Notes: generated from the sequence alone by a model not told the origin. A DNA stretch of 64,000 nt from Diospyros lotus (GCF_014633365.1 NC_068344.1:6461327-6525326), one strand, 5' to 3'. Positions 1 through 9,152 are shown, counted from the stretch's first letter. Translations and numbers: made by a program.

Positions 1-129
1 AAATATATAATAAAATAAAATTTGTTGTTGTAATAAATAGATATAAATATATATATATATATACACAAAAGAAAAAAAAGATAGAGAAAAGAGGGAGACA
101 GACATATCGCTGACGGCAACCACTTTTTG

Positions 130-151
130 GGGCAGTGCAATCACACTGCCC
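130..151. repeat. Perfect inverted repeat, 8 bp arms, 6 bp loop
   Basis: The arms GGGCAGTG and CACTGCCC flank the loop CAATCA, just upstream of the first 'ctataaag' block. It could be a hairpin or a dyad protein-binding site in the promoter-like region. No function is shown. Confidence 0.6.
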
Positions 152-195
152 TATAAAGAAAAAGGACACAATACCCTATAAAGAAAAAGAAACAT

Positions 196-290
196 CAAGC
201 GTTGAAAAATAAACGCCGAAAGTTGAAAAAGGAGACGCCGAAAGTTGTAAAAGGAGATGCTGAACGTTGAAAAAAGAAGACGCCAGACGT
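196..290 (+). repeat. Short degenerate direct-repeat array in the promoter-like region
   Basis: About four imperfect units of 22-25 bp containing 'acgccgaaagttgaaaaa' or variants (gacgccgaaagttgtaaaag, gatgctgaacgttgaaaaaa, gacgccagacgtg). They lie 60-150 bp upstream of the TATA-like 'ccctataagag'. The spacing suits an enhancer array, but that role is inferred. Confidence 0.5.
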
Positions 291-506
291 GACCCTGCAC
301 TTGTGGCACGCCTCGAGCCAAGTGTGGTTGTTGGAATGGTGACTTCCACAGCCCTATAAGAGACCTATATCTGCATGAGGCAAGCCACACTTCTTTGAGC
401 TCAGTCTTCTCTCCTTTGTGTTGTTCTCCGATCAGGTACTCTCGTTCCTTTTGTAAGATTCATAATTTTGTTTTATTTCTCTTTTACTATAGTTCTGTTT
501 TAAAAA

Positions 507-1232
507 ATGGATCTTCAGCTCTTGAAAATTTGCAAGTACTATCCATCTCTCCCACAAAATGATTTAAAAAAGATTTATGCCACTAGGTGTGAAAGACTTC
601 GGATGTTGATGTATAAAAATATCCCTGAGGATATTAGCTGGTTAATTGAAGCAAAAGTTCGATTTCTTGGCGAAACCTCACCTAGTTTTAAGCATTTTCC
701 AGGATTGGGAAAGAGTAGTTTTTCGAAAAAAAGAAAAGCGAAAAGATTAAATGGTTGTCACAAATGTGCTCGATGGACTTGTAACACACGATGCAAATCT
801 GTGGGGTTTACTTCCATAAATCGAGATGATAAAATTTGTTTCATAAAGGATGGGCCGAGTAAGAAGTCTTTGGATGATATCCGATTGACTCTTGAGACCC
901 ATCCGTGTGGAATAGTGCAGCGAGAAATTCTTGCTTTATGAACCCAATTTAGAAGTAACCACCAACGCTATAGTCTTGGGAATCTGACTATAATTGACCC
1001 TGTTTGCCAATCTATAAGAAATTTGGATGAGAAGCCTATCCCCGCTTCATAGAAGGTGTTTAAGCCGTTTCTGAACGTAAAACCAGAGGAAGATGTGAGC
1101 CACAATCACAACTACTTGTATATACGCATGATTTTTGTTTATGTTTATTTATTATTGAATTTCTATGTAGTTACTTTTGATTGCCAAACCTCTTTAACCA
1201 GTTCTACTTTCAGGGTGTATATAAAGAACTAA
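507..1232 (+). pseudogene. Basic cysteine-rich protein of unknown family, possibly viral NABP-like, interrupted by two stops
   Basis: The uninterrupted part (507-941) encodes 144 residues. The N-terminal half is helical and charged. A strongly basic stretch near residues 72-81 (KKRKAKRL) is followed by the zinc-finger-like cluster CHKCARWTCNTRC (C-x2-C-x4-C-x3-C). After the TGA at 939-941 the same frame stays open to a TAG at 1050-1052, then open again to a TAA at 1230-1232, six bases before the LOG ATG. This suggests a longer original protein of about 200 residues. A GT...AG pair (1118-1213, 96 bp, a multiple of three) could be a small intron that keeps the frame. A basic arm next to a Cys cluster followed by TRC is the layout of the cysteine-rich nucleic-acid-binding proteins of carlavirus-type plant viruses. 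I propose this at low confidence. It could equally be an unrelated plant zinc-ribbon protein. It has no likeness to gag zinc knuckles, since it lacks the C-x2-C-x4-H-x4-C pattern. Confidence 0.5.
1118..1213 (+). other. Possible small intron between the two accessory coding regions
   Basis: The sequence begins GTATATACG and ends with a pyrimidine-rich TTCTACTTTCAG. It is AT-rich, contains no stop in the upstream frame and is 96 bp long. Plant introns are usually AT-rich and at least about 70 bp, so this is acceptable but unproved. Splicing would leave the upstream frame ending at the TAA at 1230-1232. Confidence 0.3.
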
Positions 1233-1237
1233 CATAA

Positions 1238-1897
1238 ATGGAAGGCCAACCAATTCGTCGAATCAATACCATATGTGTACTATGTGGCTCTCAACCTGGG
1301 AGCGATATTTGTTACACACTTGCAGCAAGCGAACTTGGCATAAAATTGGGAGAGATAAAAATTAATTTGGTTTATGGAGGGGGAAGTCGTGGATTGAATG
1401 GATGTGTTTCACAGGCTGCATATCTTGGGCAATCATATGTGGTAGGTATTATGCCAATCCTTTTGGCTGATCCACAGATTTCCGGGTACACACGAGGTCA
1501 ACTTATAAGAACGACTTCTATGTCTGAGCGCATGGCTTGTAAGATTTATCAGTCAGACGCCTTCATTGCTTTGCCAGGAGGTTTTGGTACATTTGAAGAA
1601 ATCTTTAGTATAATCTCCTGGGCCAAGAGCAATCTCCATACCAAACCCATTGGACTTTTAAATATTAACCATTTTTTTGATGGGTTGCTCTCTTTTCTTG
1701 ATTAGGCTGTGGAACCAAAGTTCATTTCTCTTTCTGCAAGAAATATTCTCATTTCCGCATCCACCATTGAGGAGCTACTAGAGAAATTACACACTTATGT
1801 TCCACAGTATGATCCTTACGAGCCTCGGATAGACTGGTCTAAGGCAATTGGAAGCAAGCATCAAAGGGGTCCGATTAATTTAGATTTATCCCTCTAA
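1238..1897 (+). pseudogene. LOG-like: LOG-family cytokinin riboside 5'-monophosphate phosphoribohydrolase, intronless, one in-frame TAG
   Basis: LOG enzymes release active cytokinin bases from their riboside 5'-monophosphates in the cytosol. The whole family length is present. An N-terminal Rossmann start (ICVLCGSQPG, about residues 12-21) is followed by VYGGGSRGLNG (about 46-56), a SERMA segment carrying the conserved arginine (about 97-101), and the family signature PGGFGTFEE (about 113-121). TKPIGLLN and a C-terminal helix ending in YVPQYDPYEPRIDW follow. A TAG at 1703-1705 stands where family members usually have a lysine (D-K-A-V), and the same frame continues to the TAA at 1895-1897. 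Plant LOG genes normally have several introns and this copy has none, as expected of a reverse-transcribed copy. It is diverged: SERMA replaces the usual QRKAxM context. The ATG lies six bases after the stop of the upstream frame, so the two could share one transcript. Family assignment is firm; activity of this copy is unlikely. Confidence 0.85.
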
Positions 1898-1906
1898 GGA
1901 AGGCAA

Positions 1907-2121
1907 GTCTATGATAAGATGGCTGAGTAAGGAGCACTTTTCTGTACTCTTGAGACGCATCTTTTTATTTTTACTTGCATGAATTTTTCTTATGTTTTGT
2001 TTAAAAAAATTGTGGAATGTTATTAAACGAGTCTATGATAAGATGGCTGAGTAAGGAGTACTTTTTGTACTCTTGAGACGCATCTCTTTATTATATGACT
2101 TGCATGAATTTTTCTTATTTC
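1907..2121 (+). repeat. Two-copy tandem duplication downstream of the LOG-like gene
   Basis: The block running from 'tctatgataagatggctg' through 'gtactcttgagacgcatct' to 'acttgcatgaatttttctta' occurs at about 1909-1998 and again at about 2033-2121, a period near 124 bp, with only a few differences. It lies in the presumed 3' UTR or spacer. Confidence 0.8.
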
Positions 2122-3750
2122 GATGTGAAAAAGAAAAAAATAAAAATATATATATATATGTAGGGTATTCTCACTTGTTTGTTGAAGATTTAGCAGTTCA
2201 CAGTAAACTTACAGACTCGTGGAGTTATAGGTATTCCTAACAACCCTATTTTATTATTGCAATTCAAGTTGGGGGGATTAAGGTATATTTATGAACTATC
2301 TAGTCCATGTTTAACTGTGAATTTGTAACTGCATGCTTGTAGTTTTATCTGAATTATTTACTTTTATCTACTCCAATTAAAAATTAAAAAAATTGTGTGT
2401 GCTTTAAATAATGCTATCCCTAAAGCTTTGGAGTTATAATCTGATAGCCAGTTGAATTTGCAGTATAAATCATGAATGCATTAATTTCTTATTTGAAACC
2501 GTAGATGTATGAGATTAGAATAAGTGATTTGCATGCATCGGATGTTCGATAATTAGAAATTGGTTTATCGGTCATAAAGTCAAAGGCAATGGTAATTAGT
2601 TAATTAGCACACTACATGATCCCTCAACAGAAGTGGAGACTATTACCTGAGTGAGTGTTTGAGCCTAATAATCATTAATTCTGAGTGAAATAACACTTAT
2701 TCTAAATGCGCTTTATTGTTGATCTCATATTTTCAATAGTTTCAAAACATCAATTTGCTTTGAATGTCTAGTATGATAGCGAATGAATTTGGCTGGTTTC
2801 AAACTCTGAATTAGTTGACTGAGTAACATCGTTTTGTAGAAGCATGATAGGGGATCAATTTCTTTCAATTTGGGCCTATTAACCTTTTTTCTTTCTTTAC
2901 ATTAACCCCCTTGCTAGCCCATTTGAGCTGTTCTTAGCATAATTCCTTTCATTACCCTCGTCTAACCTAGAACCATATGAAGTTTGTCCAACCTAGTGTG
3001 TTTTTAGGAATCAGTCTATCTCGGTACTTTCATATAAACAAAAAAAAAAAAAAAAGGAAAAAAAAAGGAAGTTCTCTTAGCTTTTCAGCATGAGTGTTTC
3101 AAAATAAATGTTGAAGAAAAAAATATGTCTAATTTGATATTAGTGTCAAAAAAAAAAGAGAAAAAAAAAATCCCAACACACCCTTTGCACACTTTACCCT
3201 TTTCTTTGACAACCCGTATTAACCTCATAGCCCCATTACAACCCGGTCTGGTCCCTCTTGATGCTATAAATCATGTGATCTTAGGATTCGAGTTCGGAGT
3301 AGGGAATTCTGTTTAAATTCAGAAGTTAGTTATCTATGGCATTATTCCAGTCATGAAGCTATGTCAAATTCCCTATTCTTTCATGAAAATACGTTCTTTG
3401 TATTTGGGATGACACTGAGTTTGAACTTGTTTTGCATTTACTCTTAAAACGGTGCACCCCTTTGTGTGTACACCAGAGGAATCATTTTTTTTATTGGAGG
3501 GAAAATCCATAGTAAGGTTTGAAGTCAAAACTTCGAGGGAGTAAGGTAGAATGATGGTCATCCTAATTACCGTTCCTAAGATTGTATGACCTTTGACCAA
3601 AATTTGATTTAGAATATTCGATTGTATGACATATAGCTTGTTTTGTTCTATGTATTTCGGTTTCGAATTTGAAAATTTTATATTCATGCGATTATTGTGA
3701 ATAAATACTGGCTACTGTAAAGTCTAATTGCTATGGGACTAACAATGTTT
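2122..3750 (+). other. Non-coding 3' region of the Athila/Tat-like element
   Basis: No coding sequence is recognised. The region is AT-rich with purine homopolymer runs at about 3040-3070 and 3150-3170. An 11-base AAGTTGGGGGG at 2266-2276 is identical to the polypurine tract at 3751-3761. Athila/Tat elements usually have a long non-coding stretch between their last ORF and the 3' LTR, and this fits. Confidence 0.5.
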
Positions 3751-3763
3751 AAGTTGGGGGGTG
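3751..3763 (+). other. Polypurine tract (plus-strand primer) next to the 3' LTR
   Basis: AAGTTGGGGGG is followed directly by TG(TGAT), the LTR start. This is the usual site of plus-strand DNA priming in LTR retrotransposons. Confidence 0.75.
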
Positions 3764-4026
3764 TGATTAGTGATCAATTTTGTAAAAATTTTGTTATAAT
3801 TTCACCCTTATTTTGATCTTAAAATGGTTTAAATTGAATATTATCATGCATTTTGTGATTTTGTGCATGTTTAAGAATATTAATATAAAAATATATATAA
3901 AATATAAAAAAAATAAATATAATATATATAATAATATAATAATATAAAAATATGGAAAGCCCAGGCCCAAGCCCAACACAAGGAAGGCCCAAGCCCAAAA
4001 ATATAAAAAGCCCAAGTCTCACAAAT

Positions 4027-4082
4027 TGATGACATCATCGCTTACATCATGGGTTGGAATGACATCATCGCTTACATCATGT
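4027..4082 (+). repeat. Two-copy U3 repeat with TGACATCA cores
   Basis: Two units of 'atgacatcatcgcttacatc' type lie about 110-170 bp upstream of the TATA box at 4193. The related solo LTR has about four to five units, so copy number varies within the family. The cores resemble bZIP-type sites (TGACRTCA), which is inference. Confidence 0.7.
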
Positions 4083-4383
4083 ATTAGATATTTTATTTAT
4101 CTTTGTATTTTTAAATTAGTTATTTTGTTTTTCTTTAGATATTTTGTATTATTAAATTATATAATTAAATGGTCTCCATTGCATCCTAAAGCCTATAAAT
4201 AGAGCACTTGGGGTTCATTTATAAGAATGCAATTTTTCTATAATGAAAGTATAGTTGTGTTCTTGAGATTTCTTTCTCAAATTTTTCACTTTAGTTTCAA
4301 TATAGTTTCGTTCTTAGAATTTCTCTCTTAAATCTTAACATTTGTTTCCATATAGTTGTATTATGTTATTCATATTGTCTTTT

Positions 4384-4592
4384 TATTATATACCGCCTAT
4401 ATGGTCGGTTGAATATTTTTTTTTCATTATATACCGCCTATATGGTCGGTTAAAAAATAGTCTTTCAATTACTGTCTTTTCATTATACACCGCCTATATG
4501 GTCGATTAAAAAATAGTCTTTCAATTACTGTCTTTTCATTATACACCGCCTATATGGTTGGTTAAAAAATAGTCTTTTAAATACTGTCTTTT
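4384..4592 (+). repeat. Tandem array of about 56 bp units with 'accgcctatatggtcggtt' (4 copies)
   Basis: Four units, each with 'ttataYaccgcctatatggtcg' followed by 'ttaaaaaatagtctttcaattactg', lie downstream of the TATA box and therefore in the transcribed R/U5 part. The solo LTR at 22895-24522 has three related units at about 23610-23790. Confidence 0.8.
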
Positions 4593-5529
4593 AATTCCCG
4601 TCATTTAAATTCTTGCCAATTTATTTTCAAATGAAGATGAGTAACTAAATCCAATCTTGGGTTAAGGCAAGGACAGTATCCAACGTCAATGATTCCCAAA
4701 GAAAACTGCGCTTAAAATGTGTAATATTAATCTGATTTAATTTGAGCAGTATGCGTATAGTGTATCTTTGAGTTTGGATTGAAGCATAAGCCTAACTTAG
4801 AATTTTCATGCCACGTATGGAGATTGCTAGACCTGGAAATGTTTTCATACACAAGCCCAAATGATTAATCTGTACCTATAAATTCTGTCTGTGGGATATA
4901 ATTCAATTTATGATAATTGCTTAACTTAGAATTTTCATGCCATGTATGGAGATTGCTTAAACAAGAATTATCATTATCCTGAACTAAAATTACTGACAAA
5001 TCTGTAAAACTCAAATCAGATGAATATTACTGATCTTTTCTATGAAATCGAAAATTAATTTGTTTTGGCACTGAAATTGTCTTGACCCAAGCTAATTAAA
5101 TTTAATATTAGTTTAGTTTTAAATTTTGCCATTAGATCATCTTAATCACCTCCTAAAATCAAATATTCTATGATTTTTACTTTCAACCATAAATAATCTC
5201 CCTGTGAACTGACTCGGACTCACCGAAATATAAATTTAAAATTGTACTACACGTACACTCGCACACTGACGAGTATAATTTCCCTACACCTGCTTCAATA
5301 AAAGGATTGACATCTGATGAATTTGGTTGTAGTTTTGATAAATAAATGTGCAGGGTAGCGTAGCAGTTACATGGGAAGATCAAATTCCCATTGAAAATGA
5401 ATTAAACTTGGAAAATCAAAGATAGATCACCGAAAAGAACTCACTGTAATACATTATATATGAGCGTGTATATATATATATATACATATGAATGAACAAG
5501 AAATTGAAATATTACTAAAAATTTCTTGA

Positions 5530-6137
5530 AAGGTTATCTTATGGCTGAAACTTGAATATCCAACAAAAATCAAGAAGAAGAAGCACTTGCCTTAACGCTA
5601 TGAACTGAAATCCCAAGTCTCTGCACTCTCCTCTGTTATATATAATGCAAACCTATATGTGAATGAAACCAACGTGACTAGTTCAAGGCTTTTCTCTTAA
5701 TGGGTTGGAGATCTCTATAATGAAAAGAAGAAATAGAAACCAAGAGTTACCTCAATGCTATGCGCCTATGCCTTTCCTGCCTTCTCTCTGCCTCCCAGCT
5801 TACCCAGAATGCAACTCGATGCAGCTCCCTAAGGCACTGTAGCATGTATATATATAAGCTTAAACCCCTTAAACCTAGCCTAAATTAGATTTACCCAAAT
5901 TACCCTTTTTAAATCAGCACCCCATCCTTATTATTTTCCTGATTTACCTATCTCATATAATTTTTGAATAATACTAATAATATTCTCTTTTAAATCATAA
6001 TTCACATGAAATAATTTCCTTGGTCAAAATAAATAAATGAATAAATAAATAGATAAAATTACTTTAGCTCCCAAAACTCCAATTCTCTAAATAAATAATT
6101 TATTAAAATCTTTCAAGCCTTGACACGAGTCACTACA
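5530..6137 (-). repeat. Probable gypsy LTR remnant
   Basis: Read on the minus strand it begins TGTAGTGACTCGTG at 6137. It has a TATA-like 'tatatatata' near 5850, a leader-like stretch and a pyrimidine-rich end near 5570, similar in style to the chromovirus LTRs in this window. No target duplication or second copy was found, and the left boundary is a guess. Nothing codes here. Positions 5372-5529 show no feature apart from a (TA)n run near 5468-5486. Confidence 0.3.
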
Positions 6138-6304
6138 TATTTAGTTAGAAATATCTTGTTCACCTATGAACAATAATATATGGAATTTATTTATGATAAT
6201 GTATAGTAGTATCTACCCAAAAGAGAGCTACTGTATATTTAATGTTTTAATATCTAAATCTATTTAGAAATTAATTATGAGCATTCATTATGCATCTGTT
6301 ACTA

Positions 6305-7158
6305 TCCAATCTCAAGCATTTTTTATTACTTTATTTAACAATTTGAACTTCTCATAATGGAATGAGAAAGTTAATTTTCACTTAGATGTTATGAATCTTG
6401 ACTTGGTTCTGTTAGAGAACAAACATGCTGCTCTTATGGAAACAAGCAATGAGGATGAGATCTCTTATTCTATATCATGAGAATAGGGTAATAGATTATG
6501 CTTGATGTTTCTTAAGATGACTATTACTAGCAACATCAAGTCGACCATTCCACAAATAAAAAGAGCAAAAGAATACATGAAGTTTGTGGAAGAATGTTTT
6601 CATTCTATAGACAAGTCATTGGCTAGTACTCTGATGGCAGAGCTCATGACCATGAAGTTCAATGGGTCACGAACTATACAAAAGCACATTATTAAAATGA
6701 CTAATATTGTAGCAAGGCTGAAGTCCTTGAGATTAATTGTGGGAGATTCCTTTCTAGTGTAGTTCATCTTGAACTCATTACTTGTTGAATATGGGTCATT
6801 TCAGATTAACTATAACACTATTAAGGATAAGTGGAATATGAATAAATTGGCCAATATGCTTATTCAAGAGGAAAGAAGGCTAAAGAATCATGAAAGTCAC
6901 TTTGTTAATCTCACTGGTCACAAGGCTAGGAAAGGAATGAAAGGGAAATATCACCAGTTTAAGAAAAGAAAAGGACCTTCTAATGCTTCTCAAACTGAAA
7001 GGAAGGAACGCAGAAATGATAGATGTCATTTTTGTAGAAAATATGGACACTATCAAAAAGATTGCCTAAAATGTAAGGCATGGTTAGAAAAGAAAGGTAA
7101 TTCGAATACCTTTGTATGTTTCCAATCAAATTTAAGTGAAATTCCTTATAATACCTAG
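6305..7158 (+). pseudogene. gag: Ty1/copia gag (UBN2-type) with zinc knuckle, broken by stops
   Basis: Capsid-nucleocapsid precursor of a copia element. The frame gives recognisable copia gag segments (NEKVNFHLDVMNLDLVLL, FNGSRTIQKHIIKMTNI, FILNSLLVEYGSFQINYNT). The zinc knuckle CHFCRKYGHYQKDC (C-x2-C-x4-H-x4-C) lies at about 7024-7065. In-frame stops occur near 6360, in 6475-6490 and at 6760-6762. Protease sequence continues directly downstream. Confidence 0.75.
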
Positions 7159-7557
7159 TGGTTAGATTTTACAACTCATGTGTCTAATATGATGCAAGGA
7201 TTCAATAAAATACAAATAACAAATCCAACTGAAGATTTTCTATTCATGGGAAAATGTAAGAAAGCTTCAATTGAGGGCATAGGGACTTGCATGCTAGTCT
7301 TGGATATTAGTTATCACTTAGACCTATTAAAGACTCTCTATATACCTTTAATTTCAAGGAACCTTATTTCTATTTCAAAGTTGGATGTTTTTGGTTTTTA
7401 TGTAAAATTTGGATTTGGCAGTTTCAATTTATTTAAGAATGTTAGAGTTGTTGGTTCTAGTGTTCTTACTGATGGTTTATATAAATTAAAACTTGATAAT
7501 GTTTTTTCTAATTCCTTATTATGCATCATAACATTGGAATTAAGCGTAGCATGTTAA
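7159..7557 (+). pseudogene. Ty1/copia protease and GAG-pre-integrase start, truncated
   Basis: The frame follows gag after one stop. The aspartic protease start reads WLDFTTHVSN, so the usual DSGAT active-site segment has lost three codons and the catalytic motif is destroyed. LYIPLISRNLISISKLD (protease end) and DGLYKLKLDN (GAG-pre-integrase) follow. Integrase, RT and RNase H are absent: sequence passes in about 50 bp to a polypurine tract. This is an internally deleted element. Confidence 0.7.
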
Positions 7558-7602
7558 ATGAAAATTTTGCTTACTTGTGGAAGAACGTAAGCTTTATTTT
7601 CC

Positions 7603-7613
7603 AAGTGGGAGAA
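7603..7613 (+). other. Copia polypurine tract
   Basis: AAGTGGGAGAA lies immediately before TGTAAAATTT, the start of the copia 3' LTR. Confidence 0.6.
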
Positions 7614-7777
7614 TGTAAAATTTATTTTCCAAGTGAGTGGCCCAATTAGTGGGGTAGTGGGGGTGGTTTTTTTTATGGGACAAACTGCCCAACCATTACA
7701 TAAAGGTTGTTACGATCCTCTCTCTTCCTATATATAGCAAGAGAAAGCCATAAAATGGAATCTATCATTATCGTTTC
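7614..7777 (+). repeat. Copia 3' LTR, left part (split by the chromovirus)
   Basis: Begins TGTAAAATTT and contains a TATA box (CTATATATAG, about 7728-7737). It is cut at the GTTTC target site of the element at 7778-21066 and resumes at 21072. Confidence 0.65.
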
Positions 7778-8734
7778 TGTAACGACCTGTTAGTGGGTTT
7801 AGGCGTTTATTGGTATTTTGATATGGACATTAAATTTTTACTTTTATTAATTAGAGGTTCAAAATATTATTTTGTGTGCGAAAAATTCCAATTGAATTAG
7901 GCTATTAATTTTGGCCTAAGCCCATGTGTGGGATGGTATATTTATGCTTTTGTAATGAAGTGGGTTGGGTCAATAGTTTAAAGTTAAATATAAATGCAAG
8001 TTAAAAGAAAAGCCCAATGGGCTTTAATTTAGATGGGGCCTAATTGAGAGAGATTATTTAGTTAGGCTTGAGCCCGTGTATTTAAGTGGCTTGAATTAAA
8101 TAAATGGGAAAAGAAAGAAAATGAGCAAAGTCTAAAATGGGCTTAATAAGTGTTGTTGTGTGTATGTATTGTGATGGAGGGCACAATTGGAATTTGCTAA
8201 GGAGGGGTGGTTGGAAAAGATGGCAGCAGCCTATCTCCCCCATTCCTTCTTGTTTCTTAGCAATCTTCTTCTTTTCTCTCCTCTCTAACTCTCTTGCTCT
8301 CCCCCTCATTCATTTATTCTCCTTCCTCTTCATTTCTTTCTTCTTTTTTCTTTATTTGTTTGCTTTTCACTAGAGCTTCAAGTGGAGATTTGCAGATTTT
8401 GAGGGTTTTCTTCATCTATTTGGAGTTGCACTATTAAGGCAAGTTCTCTTGCACTTTCTTTTCATGGGTTATGCAAGTATTTCCTTCCTTTCTTCTTCAT
8501 TTCATTACAAAAAGCTTCCATTGTAAATATTAAAATCTTTCCATGAAAATGTTCGGTTGTTCCCAATTTTGTATCTTAGTGGGTCTTCTCGTAGGCATGA
8601 TGTCAGGTCTTGTTGATGTTTCGTTGGGGCTTGTTTACCCCATATTTTTCATAAGGAATGACATTGGGTGGGTTAGGAAGCTAGCTTGGTCGGTTTGGGT
8701 GTTTAGTGTTTGTGTTGTTGCATTTTGGTTGTGT

Positions 8735-8935
8735 CAAGTCGACTTATCCTTGCGTTAAGTCGACTAGACAAAGGCTAGTCTTTTTCAATCATTTTTCTCG
8801 CTCTTAGATAAATCGACTTATTTTTCCCTCAGTCAACTTATTTTATCCTCGATCGACTTATTTTGTACTTAGTAGACTTAGCCTCAGTCAACTTATTTTC
8901 CCCTCAATTGACTATTTTGCCAGTTTTAGAAAAGT
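8735..8935 (+). repeat. Degenerate GTCGACTTATT motif cluster in the 5' LTR
   Basis: About eight copies of GTCGACTTA or close variants (TCAACTTATTTT, TCGATCGACTTATTTT, AGTAGACTTA). The matching part of the 3' LTR (about 19740-19865) has fewer copies, so the cluster expanded or shrank after insertion. Confidence 0.7.
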
Positions 8936-9152
8936 GTCAATTTTAGCCCAAATTAACCCTTGGTATTGTTATAGGGTCTATTATGTTGCATAATGAGCTC
9001 TCAATAGCAACATTTAAATCCATTTAAATGCAAAATTATGCAAGTCAAACAAAGGAACTCAACAATTAGAATTGTGATTAGATTACGTTTAAGATTAAAC
9101 CTTTTAGGGAAAGAAATGATATTGTGGTCACATGTATGCATGAGCTAATTAC

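Larger units (their letters stand above)
106..506 (+). promoter_or_regulatory. Promoter-like and 5' leader region upstream of the cysteine-rich ORF
   Basis: Direct observations: TGACG-type elements (about 112 and 285), two copies of a 'cctataaag' TATA-like block (about 150 and 173), an array of short 'gacgccgaaagttg'-like units (about 196-290), a further TATA-like 'ccctataagag' near 352-362, then a pyrimidine-rich leader running to the ATG at 507. A possible short 5' UTR intron could run from 'gtactctcg' near 436 to 'ctatag' near 491, but at under 60 bp it would be unusually short. The TATA plus repeated upstream elements looks like a compact polymerase II promoter and is reminiscent of pararetroviral promoters. 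That comparison is only an impression. No transcript data are visible here. Confidence 0.4.
1..5371 (+). mobile_element. 3' portion of an Athila/Tat-like Ty3/gypsy retrotransposon carrying two accessory genes
   Basis: The right end is well defined: a polypurine tract at 3751-3761 is followed by an LTR that starts TGAT and ends CA at 5371. A related LTR with a perfect target duplication lies at 22895-24522 and confirms the type of LTR. The left end and any gag-pol lie outside the window. The LTR ends with the 'gactcggact...tactacacgtacactcgcacac' style of sequence that I associate with the Athila/Tat (OTA) branch. Between the window start and the LTR there is no retroviral coding sequence. Instead there is a promoter-like region, a cysteine-rich ORF, a LOG-like ORF and about 1.8 kb of non-coding 3' region. 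It is inferred, not proved, that the two ORFs belong to the element: the alternative is a host locus into which a truncated element was joined. The expected duplication would be TGGGA (5372-5376). Confidence 0.6.
3764..5371 (+). repeat. 3' LTR of the Athila/Tat-like element
   Basis: About 1.6 kb long, starting TGATTAGTG (or two bases earlier at 3762, TGTGAT) and ending CAGTTACA. It is collinear with the solo LTR at 22895-24522 through several shared blocks: 'gacatcatcgcttacatcat' repeats, the TATA box CTATAAATAG at 4193-4202, the 'ccgcctatatggtcggtt' array, 'gggttaaggcaaggacagt', and the terminal 'tactacacgtacactcgcacac' region. The TATA box marks the likely U3/R junction. Confidence 0.8.

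Noticed and set aside
507..941. Interpretation of the Cys cluster as a retroviral gag zinc knuckle
   Set aside because: It lacks the C-x2-C-x4-H-x4-C spacing and the protein is not next to protease or RT.
4384..4592. Spaced repeats that could look like a CRISPR array
   Set aside because: Units are fully tandem (about 56 bp) with no unique spacers, inside an LTR of a plant retrotransposon.
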